A DNA stretch of 26,442 nt from an uncultured Clostridia bacterium. GTDB lineage: Bacteria; Bacillota; Clostridia; TANB77; CAG-508. The notes under the pieces were generated by a model. It did not search any database. It worked only from the letters and a program-made list of their open reading frames with translations, and had not been told where the DNA came from. Every line of letters begins with the position of its first letter. The first letter of the stretch is position 1. The DNA is taken from contig CAQPRV010000027.1 of NCBI GenBank assembly GCA_948857205.1, positions 1 through 26,442 on the forward strand. Direction: 5' to 3'. Position numbers and translations under genes: made by a program. Of this stretch, positions 9,123 through 17,465 are shown piece after piece.

Positions 9123-10268
9123 TCATTTCTTTCCTAAAACTAGTGATATTTCTTTATTTATTTTTCCTCTTCTTATTTGTAGTTTTATTTCTTCTCCAGG
9201 CTTTTTTGTATAAATTAGTTCTCTTAAATCATTTACTGTATTTAAGTCTTTTGAAAATACTCTTGTTATTATATCTCCTTCTTTTAATTCAGTATTATCA
9301 GCAGGTCCATTTTTTGTTATTTGTGCTACATATATTCCCTTTTCTAAACTTATATTAAAATTTGAGTTTATATATGGTATTACCTCTTTGTCATAGGCAT
9401 AAATCCCAATTGTTGCTTCTTGAAAGTCTTCTGTATTTTTAAAGCTTTCTATTATTGGTTTTACAATATTTATTGGTATTGCAAAGCCTATTCCCTCTGC
9501 TGATGATATTTTTACTGTATTTATTCCTATTACCTTTCCATTTGGATATATTAGTGGTCCTCCACTATTTCCTGGATTTATTGTTGCATCTGTTTGTATT
9601 AAGTTTGTCATATATGAGGATTTATTTTCTTCTTCTATTTTTATTGTTCTGTTTTTGGCACTTATAATTCCAGAGGTTACTGTTCTTCTAAATTCAAATC
9701 CTATTGGATTTCCTATTGCATATACTGTTTCTCCAACTCGTATTGTACCAGAATCTCCTAATTCTACATATTCTAAATTCTTCGCATTTATTTTTGTGAT
9801 TGATAAATCTAAATCTGTATCACTCCACATTACTGTGCCTTCATAATTACTTCCATTTTCTAGTGTAACATAACATTTACTAAATTTGCTTCCTGTTACA
9901 TGCTCATTACTTAGAATATATCCATTATCACTTACTATAATTCCTGTTCCTAATCCTAATTCATTTTCTGTACTTTTTGATAAAATACTGCTTCCTGCAT
10001 TTTTTAGTTTTGATATTCCTACTACCTTTTTTGTTGTTTCTTCAATTATATCTGCTACTTTTTTACTATTTTCCTCTTCTTTTTCCACAGTTTGTTCTTG
10101 AATTGTGGATTGTGTTCTTTCTGCTTGATAATTATTGTCTTTTATTTCTATTTTATTGTATGTAATATACATATATATTCCTAAAATTCCTAAAAGGATT
10201 ATTGTTAAAAATATAATTATTGTTTTTTTTATTTTACTTTTTCTTTTTATGCTTTTCAAATATTTCAC
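9123..10268 (-). CDS. Membrane-anchored HtrA/DegP-type serine protease
   Basis: This S1C serine protease with a PDZ domain should degrade misfolded proteins outside the cytoplasmic membrane. Numbered from GTG at 10268 (381 aa): a basic N-terminus and one signal-anchor helix (about 16-36), a linker, a trypsin-like domain (about 70-280) with the triad H123 (SNEHVT), D154 (DLDLSI) and S235 (INPGNSGGPL), and a C-terminal PDZ domain (about 285-381, GIYVAQITKNGPADN and LKEGDIITRV). All catalytic residues are present. The GTG has no usable ribosome site because AGAGG abuts it; the TTG at 10257-10259 has GAGGTG with a 6-nt gap and gives a 378-aa protein, so it is the likelier start. It is encoded just upstream of the NRPS operon on the same strand, which has its own promoter. 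Confidence 0.92.
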   Translation of the reverse strand: MKYLKSIKRKSKIKKTIIIFLTIILLGILGIYMYITYNKIEIKDNNYQAERTQSTIQEQTVEKEEENSKKVADIIEETTKKVVGISKLKNAGSSILSKSTENELGLGTGIIVSDNGYILSNEHVTGSKFSKCYVTLENGSNYEGTVMWSDTDLDLSITKINAKNLEYVELGDSGTIRVGETVYAIGNPIGFEFRRTVTSGIISAKNRTIKIEEENKSSYMTNLIQTDATINPGNSGGPLIYPNGKVIGINTVKISSAEGIGFAIPINIVKPIIESFKNTEDFQEATIGIYAYDKEVIPYINSNFNISLEKGIYVAQITKNGPADNTELKEGDIITRVFSKDLNTVNDLRELIYTKKPGEEIKLQIRRGKINKEISLVLGKK

Positions 10269-10500
10269 CTCTAAAATTATTGTTTCCTAAACATAGTATT
10301 TTAAACATATTTTTATTCGATTATAATTCAATAAATAGTTATCGACCTAAGCTACCTAAGTTCTTCAAACCTTGATTTTCTAGTGGGAATTTATTTTATA
10401 TAATGGAATAAAATATCTAAAATATTTATGAAAATTTTAATGCAACTGGAAAATATTTAGAAATTCTTTTCATATAAAATGAGGGATGTTCAAGGCAAAA

Positions 10501-10740
10501 CTAAACTATTATATATTTCTCATAAATTTCTCGGCTACCTTTCATTACATTAACAAATTCTATAACAAAAGTAACAACAATATTATCTGAAAATACTTCA
10601 CCCCACTTGGCAAATGTTTGATTTGTTGTTATAATTGTTGATAAAGATTCATATCTTTTAGCAATTAGCTTATAAAAGAGATTAGCTCCATTTTTATCTA
10701 CTGGTAAGTATCCATACTTCGTCTATGATTAATAATTTTT
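10501..10740 (-). pseudogene. istB: Decayed IS21-family helper ATPase (istB) fragment
   Basis: Read on the minus strand, this stretch encodes the C-terminal part of an IstB-like ATPase. LLIIDE (the Walker B region) is followed, after a one-base frameshift near 10720, by YGYLPVDKNGANLF, then STIITTNQTFAKWGEVF and a diverged tail ending at a stop at 10501-10503. The sensor-like TTNQ and WGEVF match the conserved part of IstB. The Walker A half and any istA gene are missing, so this is a remnant of an old insertion next to the restriction-modification genes. The rest of 10269-10764 shows no other gene; the short promoter and leader of the downstream endonuclease must lie within or beside this remnant. 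Confidence 0.8.
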
Positions 10741-10764
10741 AGAATTAAATAGGGGGAATTACAT

Positions 10765-11718
10765 ATGTCATCATATAATATAGTAGAATATTTAAGAAAA
10801 TTTAGTGTAGAAAATTTATTTGCAACAAATACTTTTTCAGGAGCTTGGAGTGTTTGGGAAGATGAGATAAACAAATATGCTAGTAATAAAACTGTAAATC
10901 AAATATTAAATTTAGGAGATAATTTAGCTAATATATTTAGAAGTACTAGTTCAGCAGGTAGAACTCAAAGTGATGTAGCTGGTGGAGGGAATGCATGGGA
11001 ATCTCTAACATGTTGGTATTTAAATTTATGTTTGATAGGGAGAAGAACAATAGTAATAAAGCATCATAAAGGTTTGATTCCAGATCCAGTTAGTGATGCA
11101 ATAACAGTTAATTATTCAAACTTTGTATCAAATACAGAATCAGATTTAATTGCTATTACTTTTCCAGATGAAGAAGAATATAAGAAAAATATTGATGAAA
11201 TAGACATCGAAGATATAAATGGTAATAAAGTGCAAATTTATAATGGACAGAAAATAAATTATAAAGAAATAATAAATGCTTTATGCACTAGAGATTTTCA
11301 AAAATTAGAAATACATGTAATACAATGCAAAACCAATTGGAATGATAATGCACAGATACCAATGTTATGGAATATGGTATATGCAGCAAATGATTTTAAA
11401 GAGAATAACATTTCTATAGGGCGAAATGGATACTCAATTCATGATATAAAAAAATTCACATATTCTTTTGTAACAGTACCTACAGTTAAATTAGAGTCAT
11501 TTAAGGCAAATAGTACTGCAGTTAAGCGAGTAATAAATTTGTCTGGAGGTAACTATTGGGGATATCCAACAAAATCTGGAATAGCAAGTTCTATAAAAGA
11601 AATGTTAAGCAGAAATTTGGCTAGTGGAGCTACAACAAATCATTTAAATACATTAAGAGAAGAACTTAATAAATTGAATAGTGATTATAATTACTTCAAA
11701 ATAAATAATAACGCATAA
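10765..11718 (+). CDS. Probable type II restriction endonuclease, PD-(D/E)XK-like
   Basis: The 317-aa protein sits convergently with an m5C DNA methyltransferase, 3 bp from that gene's ancestral stop, the classic type II R-M layout. A nuclease-like core is visible: an early acidic helix GGGNAWESLTCWYL (about 74-87), then ESDLIAI (D near 126) and IHVIQCKTNWND (K near 197), which fits D...(Q/E)xK. I do not recognise the endonuclease subfamily or its target. ATG at 10765 follows AGGGGG at 10751-10756, a strong site. The C-terminus ends in INNNA, encoded by a palindrome that also encodes the restored methyltransferase's C-terminus. No internal disruption is seen. The assignment rests mainly on context plus the partial catalytic pattern. 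Confidence 0.75.
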   Translation: MSSYNIVEYLRKFSVENLFATNTFSGAWSVWEDEINKYASNKTVNQILNLGDNLANIFRSTSSAGRTQSDVAGGGNAWESLTCWYLNLCLIGRRTIVIKHHKGLIPDPVSDAITVNYSNFVSNTESDLIAITFPDEEEYKKNIDEIDIEDINGNKVQIYNGQKINYKEIINALCTRDFQKLEIHVIQCKTNWNDNAQIPMLWNMVYAANDFKENNISIGRNGYSIHDIKKFTYSFVTVPTVKLESFKANSTAVKRVINLSGGNYWGYPTKSGIASSIKEMLSRNLASGATTNHLNTLREELNKLNSDYNYFKINNNA

Positions 11719-11737
11719 AAACTATGCGTTATTATTT
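11703..11737. terminator. Shared hairpin at the convergent R-M gene ends
   Basis: A 15-bp perfect inverted repeat (11703-11717 and 11723-11737) with a 5-nt loop and A/T-rich ends overlaps the stop codons of both the endonuclease gene and the frame-restored methyltransferase gene. It can terminate transcription in both directions. Confidence 0.7.
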
Positions 11738-13060
11738 ATTGCAACTGCAATTTGATTTGCAATAGCTTTAGCTAAAAGAGGGGGAACAGCATTTCCTACC
11801 TGAGTATATTGAGGAATTTCAACTTTTCTTCTATCTCCACCAGTAGTACGTTTTCCGTAGAAAAACAAAGCTATCATCAAAAGATTGTAATCTTGCTAAT
11901 TCACGTACAGAAAAAATCCTATTTTCAAAAGGTGATATATAATCATCTGGTAGTGTAACAACTGTGAAAGAAGGTTTATTTCTATTGAGCTTTTTTCTCA
12001 TATTTTTTTTAGTAAGTAATGTCTCTATCATATCGCTATTTATTTCTTTATTTTTAAATTTTTTAATAATATCTTCATTAGACAAATTATATTTTTGAGA
12101 TAATAAATTTAATAAAGCAGTTTTTCCTTCTAAATCTATTCCTTGTTCTATAATTCTTCTTTTTAAAGCTGCACCATCTTCTTCTTCTCTAAATAATGAA
12201 AATCTTTCCTCTATTATTTCTTGATGAGTAGATAATTCTGTATTGCATGGATTAAATTCGCATTTTATTGGATTTTTATTTATATTAGGAGTTCTTCCAT
12301 TTTTAGAATCTTTTTGAAATGATGTTAATATTGGATTTATTTGATTTTTCGTCTTATCATCTGTTATTAAATCACCTATAGCCTGTAAAACTGTAACTTT
12401 GTTATTCTCAGTACATGTTGGTTCTGGATAATTAGGAGCATTTTCACCCTCTGCATAAGCAATAAAAATAGCCCTTTTTCGTTTTTGAGGCACTCCATAA
12501 TCGGAAGCATCAAGAACTCTAGGTGATAGTACATTATAACCAAGTAAATTAAATTCATTTATTAAAATTGTAGGGGCAGTTGTGTTTTTAGGATATTGAT
12601 GCCCTGTTGTACCTATAAAGTTATCAAATTTAGTATCATTAAAACCTTCAACATTTTCCATTACAACATATCTAGGATGTAGTTCACTAATAACTCTTAA
12701 ATACTCTTTAAAAAGCATATTTCTAGGATCATCTGCTTTTCTTTTTCCTGCTCTACTAAATCCTTGACAAGGTGGTCCACCAAAGATTGTATCAATTCTA
12801 TTTGGTCTGTCTATGTGTTCTTCATCGAAAAAAGTAAGGTTATTAATGCAATTCCATATAAAATTACCATTTAATTCTCTTACATCTCCTCTATGATAAT
12901 AAGTATTATATCCTTGTATTAAACCTAATTGCTCATGTCTGTTCATATAGGTTTTTTGAACATCAATATTTATATCACTTGAAAACAATATGTGAAAACC
13001 AGCTTGAATGATTCCCTCACTCATACCACCAGCACCACAAAATAAATCTATAGCATACAT
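11722..13060 (-). pseudogene. DNA (cytosine-5) methyltransferase, frameshifted before motif X
   Basis: The enzyme should methylate cytosine C5 and protect host DNA from the adjacent endonuclease. The uninterrupted frame runs 13060 to 11831 (409 aa) with motif I (DLFCGAGGMSEG), motif IV (GGPPCQGFSRAGKR, catalytic Cys), motif VI (ENVEG), motif VIII (QKRKRAIFIA), a target-recognition region and motif IX (RELARLQSF). It then ends abnormally in FVFLRKTYYWWR. Removing one base from the five-T run on the minus strand (11861-11865) restores FVFYGKRTTGGDRRK, then VGNAVPPLLAKAIA (motif X) and a stop at 11722-11724. So the last 36 or so residues, including SAM-contacting motif X, are out of frame. This could be a true mutation, frameshifting or an assembly error. 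ATG follows AGGAGGT. Confidence 0.88.
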
Positions 13061-13079
13061 ATTACTACCTCCTTATAAA

Positions 13080-13108
13080 ATTCTAACATAATAGAGCATA
13101 AAAGTCCA
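13080..13108 (-). promoter_or_regulatory. Methyltransferase promoter P1 (proximal)
   Basis: TGGACT (13108-13103) is followed after 17 bp by TAGAAT (13085-13080) on the minus strand. Its -35 lies inside the 14-bp repeat CCCTGGACTTTTAT (13111-13098). Initiation near 13073 would give a very short leader beginning at the AGGAGGT ribosome site. Confidence 0.5.
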
Positions 13109-13152
13109 GGGTTTTTTCAAATTTTATCATATTTTTCTATAAAAGTCCAGGG
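13098..13152. repeat. Two direct 14-bp repeats over the -35 regions
   Basis: The sequence ATAAAAGTCCAGGG occurs at 13098-13111 and 13139-13152, start to start 41 bp. Each copy carries the -35 of a promoter with a 17-bp spacer and contains CCAGG, a CCWGG site. It may be an operator or simply a duplicated promoter. Confidence 0.75.
13121..13149 (-). promoter_or_regulatory. Methyltransferase promoter P2 (distal)
   Basis: TGGACT (13149-13144) is followed after 17 bp by TAAAAT (13126-13121) on the minus strand, the same architecture as P1. Initiation near 13114 gives a leader of about 54 nt to the ATG at 13060. Confidence 0.5.
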
Positions 13153-13263
13153 ATATTATATAATAATTATATTACCATAGATGAAACATATGTTCAATAC
13201 AATTACAAGAAATTTTAAAAAAAATTGTATAATATATAAATAATGATAATTATTTTTAACTAA

Positions 13264-14310
13264 TTAATCATAACTTTTTCCTCCGTCCCAAAAATCATGT
13301 TTTCTAGAGTAGTCTTTTGTTTCCTTATTTGACATATATACTTCTGAACGATTTTTCTTTAAGAATTCTATTATTTGGTATACATCTACCCATATTTCAT
13401 TTATACTATCAAATTGAGCTTCATCAAAGATTAGTTCCATACCAAAATGTAAATGTGGTACATTTATATTATTTACATTTTCTTTGATACTATAGCCTGT
13501 CATACCAAGATATCCAATAACATCTCCTGCTTTTACTGAACATCCTTCAACTATTCCTTCAGCATAGGGATGGTCTTTTCTTAAGTGTGCATAATAATAG
13601 TATCGTTTTGTGTCATTACTTCTTATTCCTAGTCTCCAACCCCCATATTGATTCCAACCTATGTGTTGTACTGTGCCAGATTCTACTGCAATTATTGGTG
13701 TACCAATACTTCCCATTAAATCGTTTCCAAGGTGTGTTCTTTTGAAGCCATAGGATCTTTCGTTACCAAAGTCATCATAATGACTAAAACTATAGTTTTT
13801 AGCTATTGGTAAAAAGGCTTTTATTCCATATTTGTCTTTTATACTTTTTGTTCCATCTTCATTTGTTACTTCGATTGAATAATATCCAATAAAACCACCT
13901 AATACTGCTGAATAGCTTTCATAGTAATAGTTATAGTTTTTTGTGTTTTGAATTAATTCTTCTATAACTTTTCCTTTTTCTAGTTCAGATATTAAATTGT
14001 CTAAGTCTTTTTGATTGAATTTTTTAAAGTTTCCACCATTTTTACAGGCTAAGTAGGCTAAAAGTTCTATCCAATCATATTTAATGGAAGAGTTTTTAGT
14101 GTGTGAGTCGATATCTAGTTTTGCCGTTTTGTTTAATATATTACTTGTAATTTTAAAGTCAACCCATTTTATGTAATCTGATTTTTTTTCTTCTTGTTTA
14201 TTTTCTTTATTTGCAAAAGAGTAATAACAGATTGTTGAAGATATTAAAATTATTCCAAGTATTAAGATAAATATTATTTTTTTACTTATTTTTATAGCTT
14301 TAATATACAA
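13264..14310 (-). CDS. M23-family (LytM-type) metallopeptidase, membrane-anchored
   Basis: This zinc endopeptidase should cut peptide cross-links in peptidoglycan outside the membrane. The 348-aa protein has an N-terminal signal-anchor helix (about 10-30), a region of about 150 residues with no recognised domain, then an M23 domain with H193 and D197 (RTHLGNDLMG), YYYYAHLRKD, and H286-x-H288 (VPHLHFGMEL). These are the zinc ligands and catalytic histidines, all present, so it looks active. The start is TTG at 14308-14310 after GGTGG with a 6-nt gap. The last residues, DFWDGGKSYD, are encoded by hairpin copy B, so the element may have replaced or extended the original C-terminus; the M23 core is not affected. 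It is encoded upstream of the methyltransferase on the same strand, but with a 200-bp gap and separate promoters. Confidence 0.9.
   Translation of the reverse strand: MYIKAIKISKKIIFILILGIILISSTICYYSFANKENKQEEKKSDYIKWVDFKITSNILNKTAKLDIDSHTKNSSIKYDWIELLAYLACKNGGNFKKFNQKDLDNLISELEKGKVIEELIQNTKNYNYYYESYSAVLGGFIGYYSIEVTNEDGTKSIKDKYGIKAFLPIAKNYSFSHYDDFGNERSYGFKRTHLGNDLMGSIGTPIIAVESGTVQHIGWNQYGGWRLGIRSNDTKRYYYYAHLRKDHPYAEGIVEGCSVKAGDVIGYLGMTGYSIKENVNNINVPHLHFGMELIFDEAQFDSINEIWVDVYQIIEFLKKNRSEVYMSNKETKDYSRKHDFWDGGKSYD
13269..13299. repeat. Hairpin with CTCCGTCCC loop, copy B
   Basis: The core CTCCGTCCC (13281-13289) is flanked by imperfect complementary arms (CATAACTTTTT at 13269-13279 and AAAAATCATG at 13290-13299). 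It overlaps the last codons of the M23 gene, where the minus strand reads WDGG. Confidence 0.5.
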
Positions 14311-14414
14311 TTTAAACCACCAATATATATTTATGATAAAAAGTTATTAATATGATATAATTTTTAAAGTAATGGTAATTTAATTTTTCTATGGTAATTG
14401 CTTGAAAATTAATG

Positions 14415-14666
14415 TTAAGGAAATCGCTTTAAATTTTAATTATTTATTTGTATTTATAAAATCTACTCGCTCCCAAAGGATTATAATTATTTATTATTTT
14501 CGTTGCCCCATTCTCAAAATTCTACAGAAAAGTTTTCTAACTTTTCTAAGAATTTTGGAATGGTTGCTCTGGAGTCACTCAAAAATAAATAATTATAATC
14601 CTTCTAGCGCTATTCTTAATTAAATACGAACAAATAAATAATTAAAATTTAAAGCGATTGCCTTAA
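14415..14666. mobile_element. Nested foldback (MITE-like) element without genes
   Basis: Outer arms of 37 bp (14415-14451 and 14630-14666) are complementary with one mismatch; both ends finish in TTAA. Inside lie 20-bp perfect arms (14476-14495 and 14584-14603), and inside those a hairpin with arms near 14515-14534 and 14539-14557. No convincing open frame is present. The 252-bp whole could be a non-autonomous transposon or a transcribed structured RNA. Its right end lies 6 bp before the -35 of the deaminase gene, so it may affect that gene. Confidence 0.65.
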
Positions 14667-14671
14667 TATAT

Positions 14672-14700
14672 TTGAAAATACAAGTTAATTGTGGTAAAAT
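14672..14700 (+). promoter_or_regulatory. Promoter of the deaminase-like gene
   Basis: TTGAAA (14672-14677) is followed after 17 bp by TAAAAT (14695-14700). Initiation near 14707 leaves a leader of about 28 nt, which means the in-frame TTG at 14672 is a -35 element and not a start codon. Confidence 0.75.
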
Positions 14701-14734
14701 AAATATTAAAAATAAAAAAAGAATGGAGAAAAAA

Positions 14735-17236
14735 ATGTTATTAAACAAATTTTATTTAGATAAAGAAAAAGACATAATTGTAGAATTATATCAAAATAAT
14801 ATTGATGAGATAACCTATATATTAAGGACTCCTAACCATAATTCTGGAAACCTAATTACAAATTTAGCAAAATTGTGTAATTTAAATACAGAAAAAGATG
14901 AGGAAGATTTGAAAATAATTAAAGGAGTAATACCTGCAAGCATTAATGCCTATAACAAAACTGTATACATATTTAGACTAGGAGGAATAAAAATCGCTAA
15001 TATATATGAAGATGGAGAAGTGGAAATAAAAGCGACAATACCAGCCATTGCAAAAACCTTAATGTCACAAACAAAAGAATACAAACTACCAATAGAAAAA
15101 ACAATAGTAAAATCCTATATATTAAAAAAGAACAAATTTAGATCAGATTTACACACACATATGAATGCAAATTTATCACCAGATATATTAATAGCACTAG
15201 GAATTTCACATCAACTAAGATATCCACTATATTATATAAAGAAATTGAATTTGAAAATTTCCGAAAAACAACAAGATATGTTAAAAATCCAAAGAGAAAA
15301 AGTACAAAAGGAATTTGAGACATCAGAGTTAACAGGAAAATATCTAACAAGAAAAATAGATGATAATACATTTATAAATTTTGCAGATTTAATATTAAAT
15401 AACATAGAAAATGCAGATTATAATATTAGAAAAATTAGAGCAAGTCTTGCTATATTAAAAGATGGTCAAGCAGTATTCACAAATTTAGAGAAAGTGTATA
15501 TTTATAGATATGTATTTGCAAGAGGGATAGAAAGTACAGAAAAGTTTAAAATTACCTTTAACAAAATAGATAAAATACCAGAAAAGGATATAATAAACTA
15601 TATTTATGCAATGCTTGAAGATCATAAAAAAGGTAGTAAATATGAAAAAAATAATTTAAGACAAGATAAATTGTTATGGATAGCAAGAGAGTATCAAAAA
15701 CAAGGAATTTATTATGCAGAAATAGCAGATACTGAATTAGTAAAACAAGGCTTACCAGCAATAAAACTTTTGGAAGAATTACATGAAATAATGCCAGTTA
15801 TAGAGAAAGAAACAGGTGTTGCCTTAAGATTCTTGGCAGCTATTAGAAGAATTCCATTGACAATTATAAAAGATCAGAAAACTAGTGATACATATTTAAG
15901 AGATAATTTAAATGTATTGAAAGCGGTAGCAAAAAGTCCATATGTTGTTGGAAGTGATTTTATTGGCGAAGAAATAAATGATATTAGTGAGTTAAGTCCT
16001 GTAATAAAAGAAATTGTAGAATATGAGGCATATGAAGATAATGGATTTACAATAAGAATTCATGCTGGAGAGAATGATAGCTTAAGAGATAATGTACTAA
16101 AATCTATTCAATGTGTTAAAGAAGCAGTACCAATTGGATATAATATACCAAAAATTAGGATAGGACATGGTTTATATACACCAAATTTAGAAACAGAAAA
16201 AGGTAAACAATTATTAAATGAGATAAAGTCTGCAAATGCAGTGTTAGAATTTCAAATAACATCAAATGTTAGATTAAACAATTTAAATTCATTATCTAGG
16301 CATCCATTAAAAAAATATTTAGATGCAGGTGTTAAATGTGTACAAGGTACAGATGGTTGTGGATTTTATGGTGTTGATACAATTGAAGAAGAATTAGCCT
16401 TAAGTAATTTAATTGGATTAGAAGAAGCGGATTTAGCAAAAATAGTAAATGTAGAAAGTGAAATAATTAAGAAGTCAAAAAAATACTTTGAGCAAAAACA
16501 AGTAAAATTCGAAAAGTTTTTAAAAGGTAGAACAATAAAAGAAGCAATTTTAACATTAGAAGAAGAAAATTTTAAACAAGAATCAAAGGAAGCTTATAAT
16601 TTAAGAATTAATTTGAATTTAGATTCAGAAAAATTGTTGAAGAATAAAATCAAAAAATTACCAGAGGATAAAATGCCTATAATTATTGCAGGTGGAAGTT
16701 TTAATTCAAAAGGAAAGAAAACTAAATTAACATCTGAAGGAGAGAAGATTTTAACAGATTTAATAAAAAAAGTTGACCCGAAAAAAGCTTATTTTGTAAT
16801 AGGACATCAGATGGAAGGTTATGAAGAAGCAGTTGTTAACATTAGTAAGGAATATAATAAAAAGATAGAAATAGATGCTATTGTCCCAAAAATGATTTCA
16901 AAAGAGGTTGCTCAAAGGTTACTAGAAAAACAAATAAAAGGTATTAGAATTTCTACAGAAAGTGAAGAGTTAGGAATTTATAAAAGTTTTAATTATGAAA
17001 TTTTTGAAAGAAAATCGTCTATTGTAATAGCTTTTGATGGTAATTCTCCAGTAGCTAATTTAATTCAAGAGGCAAAGAATGGAAAGGGTAAAGCGAAAAT
17101 TTATGTTAATGAAGATTGTATGGCATTAAAAGAAAAAGCAAAGTCTTTACTTGGATATGTGGAAAGGTTTAATCTAAAACAAGATTTAGCTAGTAAAATA
17201 TTTGAAGAAAATTCTGAAATATTAATAAAGGATTAA
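14735..17236 (+). CDS. Adenosine-deaminase-like enzyme with C-terminal SLOG-like Rossmann domain
   Basis: From the ATG at 14735 (GGAG at 14725-14728, 6-nt gap) the protein is 833 aa. Three parts can be seen. Residues 1-130 are an unassigned beta-rich domain. Residues about 130-600 carry amidohydrolase motifs of the adenosine deaminase family: DLHTHMNANLSP (H140, H142), RIHAGEN (H443, E446), IRIGHGLY (H478) and QGTDGCGFYG (D540). The zinc ligands are kept, but the second Asp of the usual TDD, which contacts the purine, is Gly here. Residues about 645-833 look like a Rossmann fold of SLOG type: PIIIAGGSFNSKG, FVIGHQMEGYEEAV and SSIVIAFDGNSPVANLI. SLOG domains bind or cleave nucleotide-like ligands. 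The likely role is purine nucleoside or nucleotide deamination coupled to ligand sensing; the substrate is not established. It is far longer than ordinary adenosine deaminase (about 340 aa). Confidence 0.78.
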   Translation: MLLNKFYLDKEKDIIVELYQNNIDEITYILRTPNHNSGNLITNLAKLCNLNTEKDEEDLKIIKGVIPASINAYNKTVYIFRLGGIKIANIYEDGEVEIKATIPAIAKTLMSQTKEYKLPIEKTIVKSYILKKNKFRSDLHTHMNANLSPDILIALGISHQLRYPLYYIKKLNLKISEKQQDMLKIQREKVQKEFETSELTGKYLTRKIDDNTFINFADLILNNIENADYNIRKIRASLAILKDGQAVFTNLEKVYIYRYVFARGIESTEKFKITFNKIDKIPEKDIINYIYAMLEDHKKGSKYEKNNLRQDKLLWIAREYQKQGIYYAEIADTELVKQGLPAIKLLEELHEIMPVIEKETGVALRFLAAIRRIPLTIIKDQKTSDTYLRDNLNVLKAVAKSPYVVGSDFIGEEINDISELSPVIKEIVEYEAYEDNGFTIRIHAGENDSLRDNVLKSIQCVKEAVPIGYNIPKIRIGHGLYTPNLETEKGKQLLNEIKSANAVLEFQITSNVRLNNLNSLSRHPLKKYLDAGVKCVQGTDGCGFYGVDTIEEELALSNLIGLEEADLAKIVNVESEIIKKSKKYFEQKQVKFEKFLKGRTIKEAILTLEEENFKQESKEAYNLRINLNLDSEKLLKNKIKKLPEDKMPIIIAGGSFNSKGKKTKLTSEGEKILTDLIKKVDPKKAYFVIGHQMEGYEEAVVNISKEYNKKIEIDAIVPKMISKEVAQRLLEKQIKGIRISTESEELGIYKSFNYEIFERKSSIVIAFDGNSPVANLIQEAKNGKGKAKIYVNEDCMALKEKAKSLLGYVERFNLKQDLASKIFEENSEILIKD

Positions 17237-17314
17237 AAATTAAACTTTTTTAGAATAATAAAAGTTAATTTATTTAAAGAGGTTATAAAAAAGTTTTATT
17301 ATTTTAAATGAAAT

Positions 17315-17354
17315 AAAAATCTTTGAAAATACATATGTAAATTCAAAGATTTTT
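17315..17354. terminator. Terminator hairpin after the deaminase gene
   Basis: A 13-bp perfect stem (17315-17327 with 17342-17354; AAAAATCTTTGAA and its complement) ends in a T run. It may also serve the convergent oxidoreductase gene. A smaller 10-bp hairpin with a TTC loop lies at 17410-17432. Nothing else was seen between 17237 and 17465. Confidence 0.75.
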
Positions 17355-17465
17355 TAGTTATTTATACCCTTTTTTAATATTGTTTCCTATTATATAAGAT
17401 ACCTTGTACACAAATTTATTTCATAAATTTGTCCAATCATAAAAAATAATAATTATATCTAAAAA

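Noticed and set aside
14672..14734. TTG at 14672 as the start of the deaminase-like gene
   Set aside because: It lacks a ribosome site and coincides with the -35 of a good promoter; the ATG at 14735 has GGAG at a proper distance.
14735..17236. RADAR-type anti-phage system
   Set aside because: The deaminase size is suggestive, but no RdrA-like AAA ATPase is adjacent and the C-terminal domain is different, so it is not called as that system.
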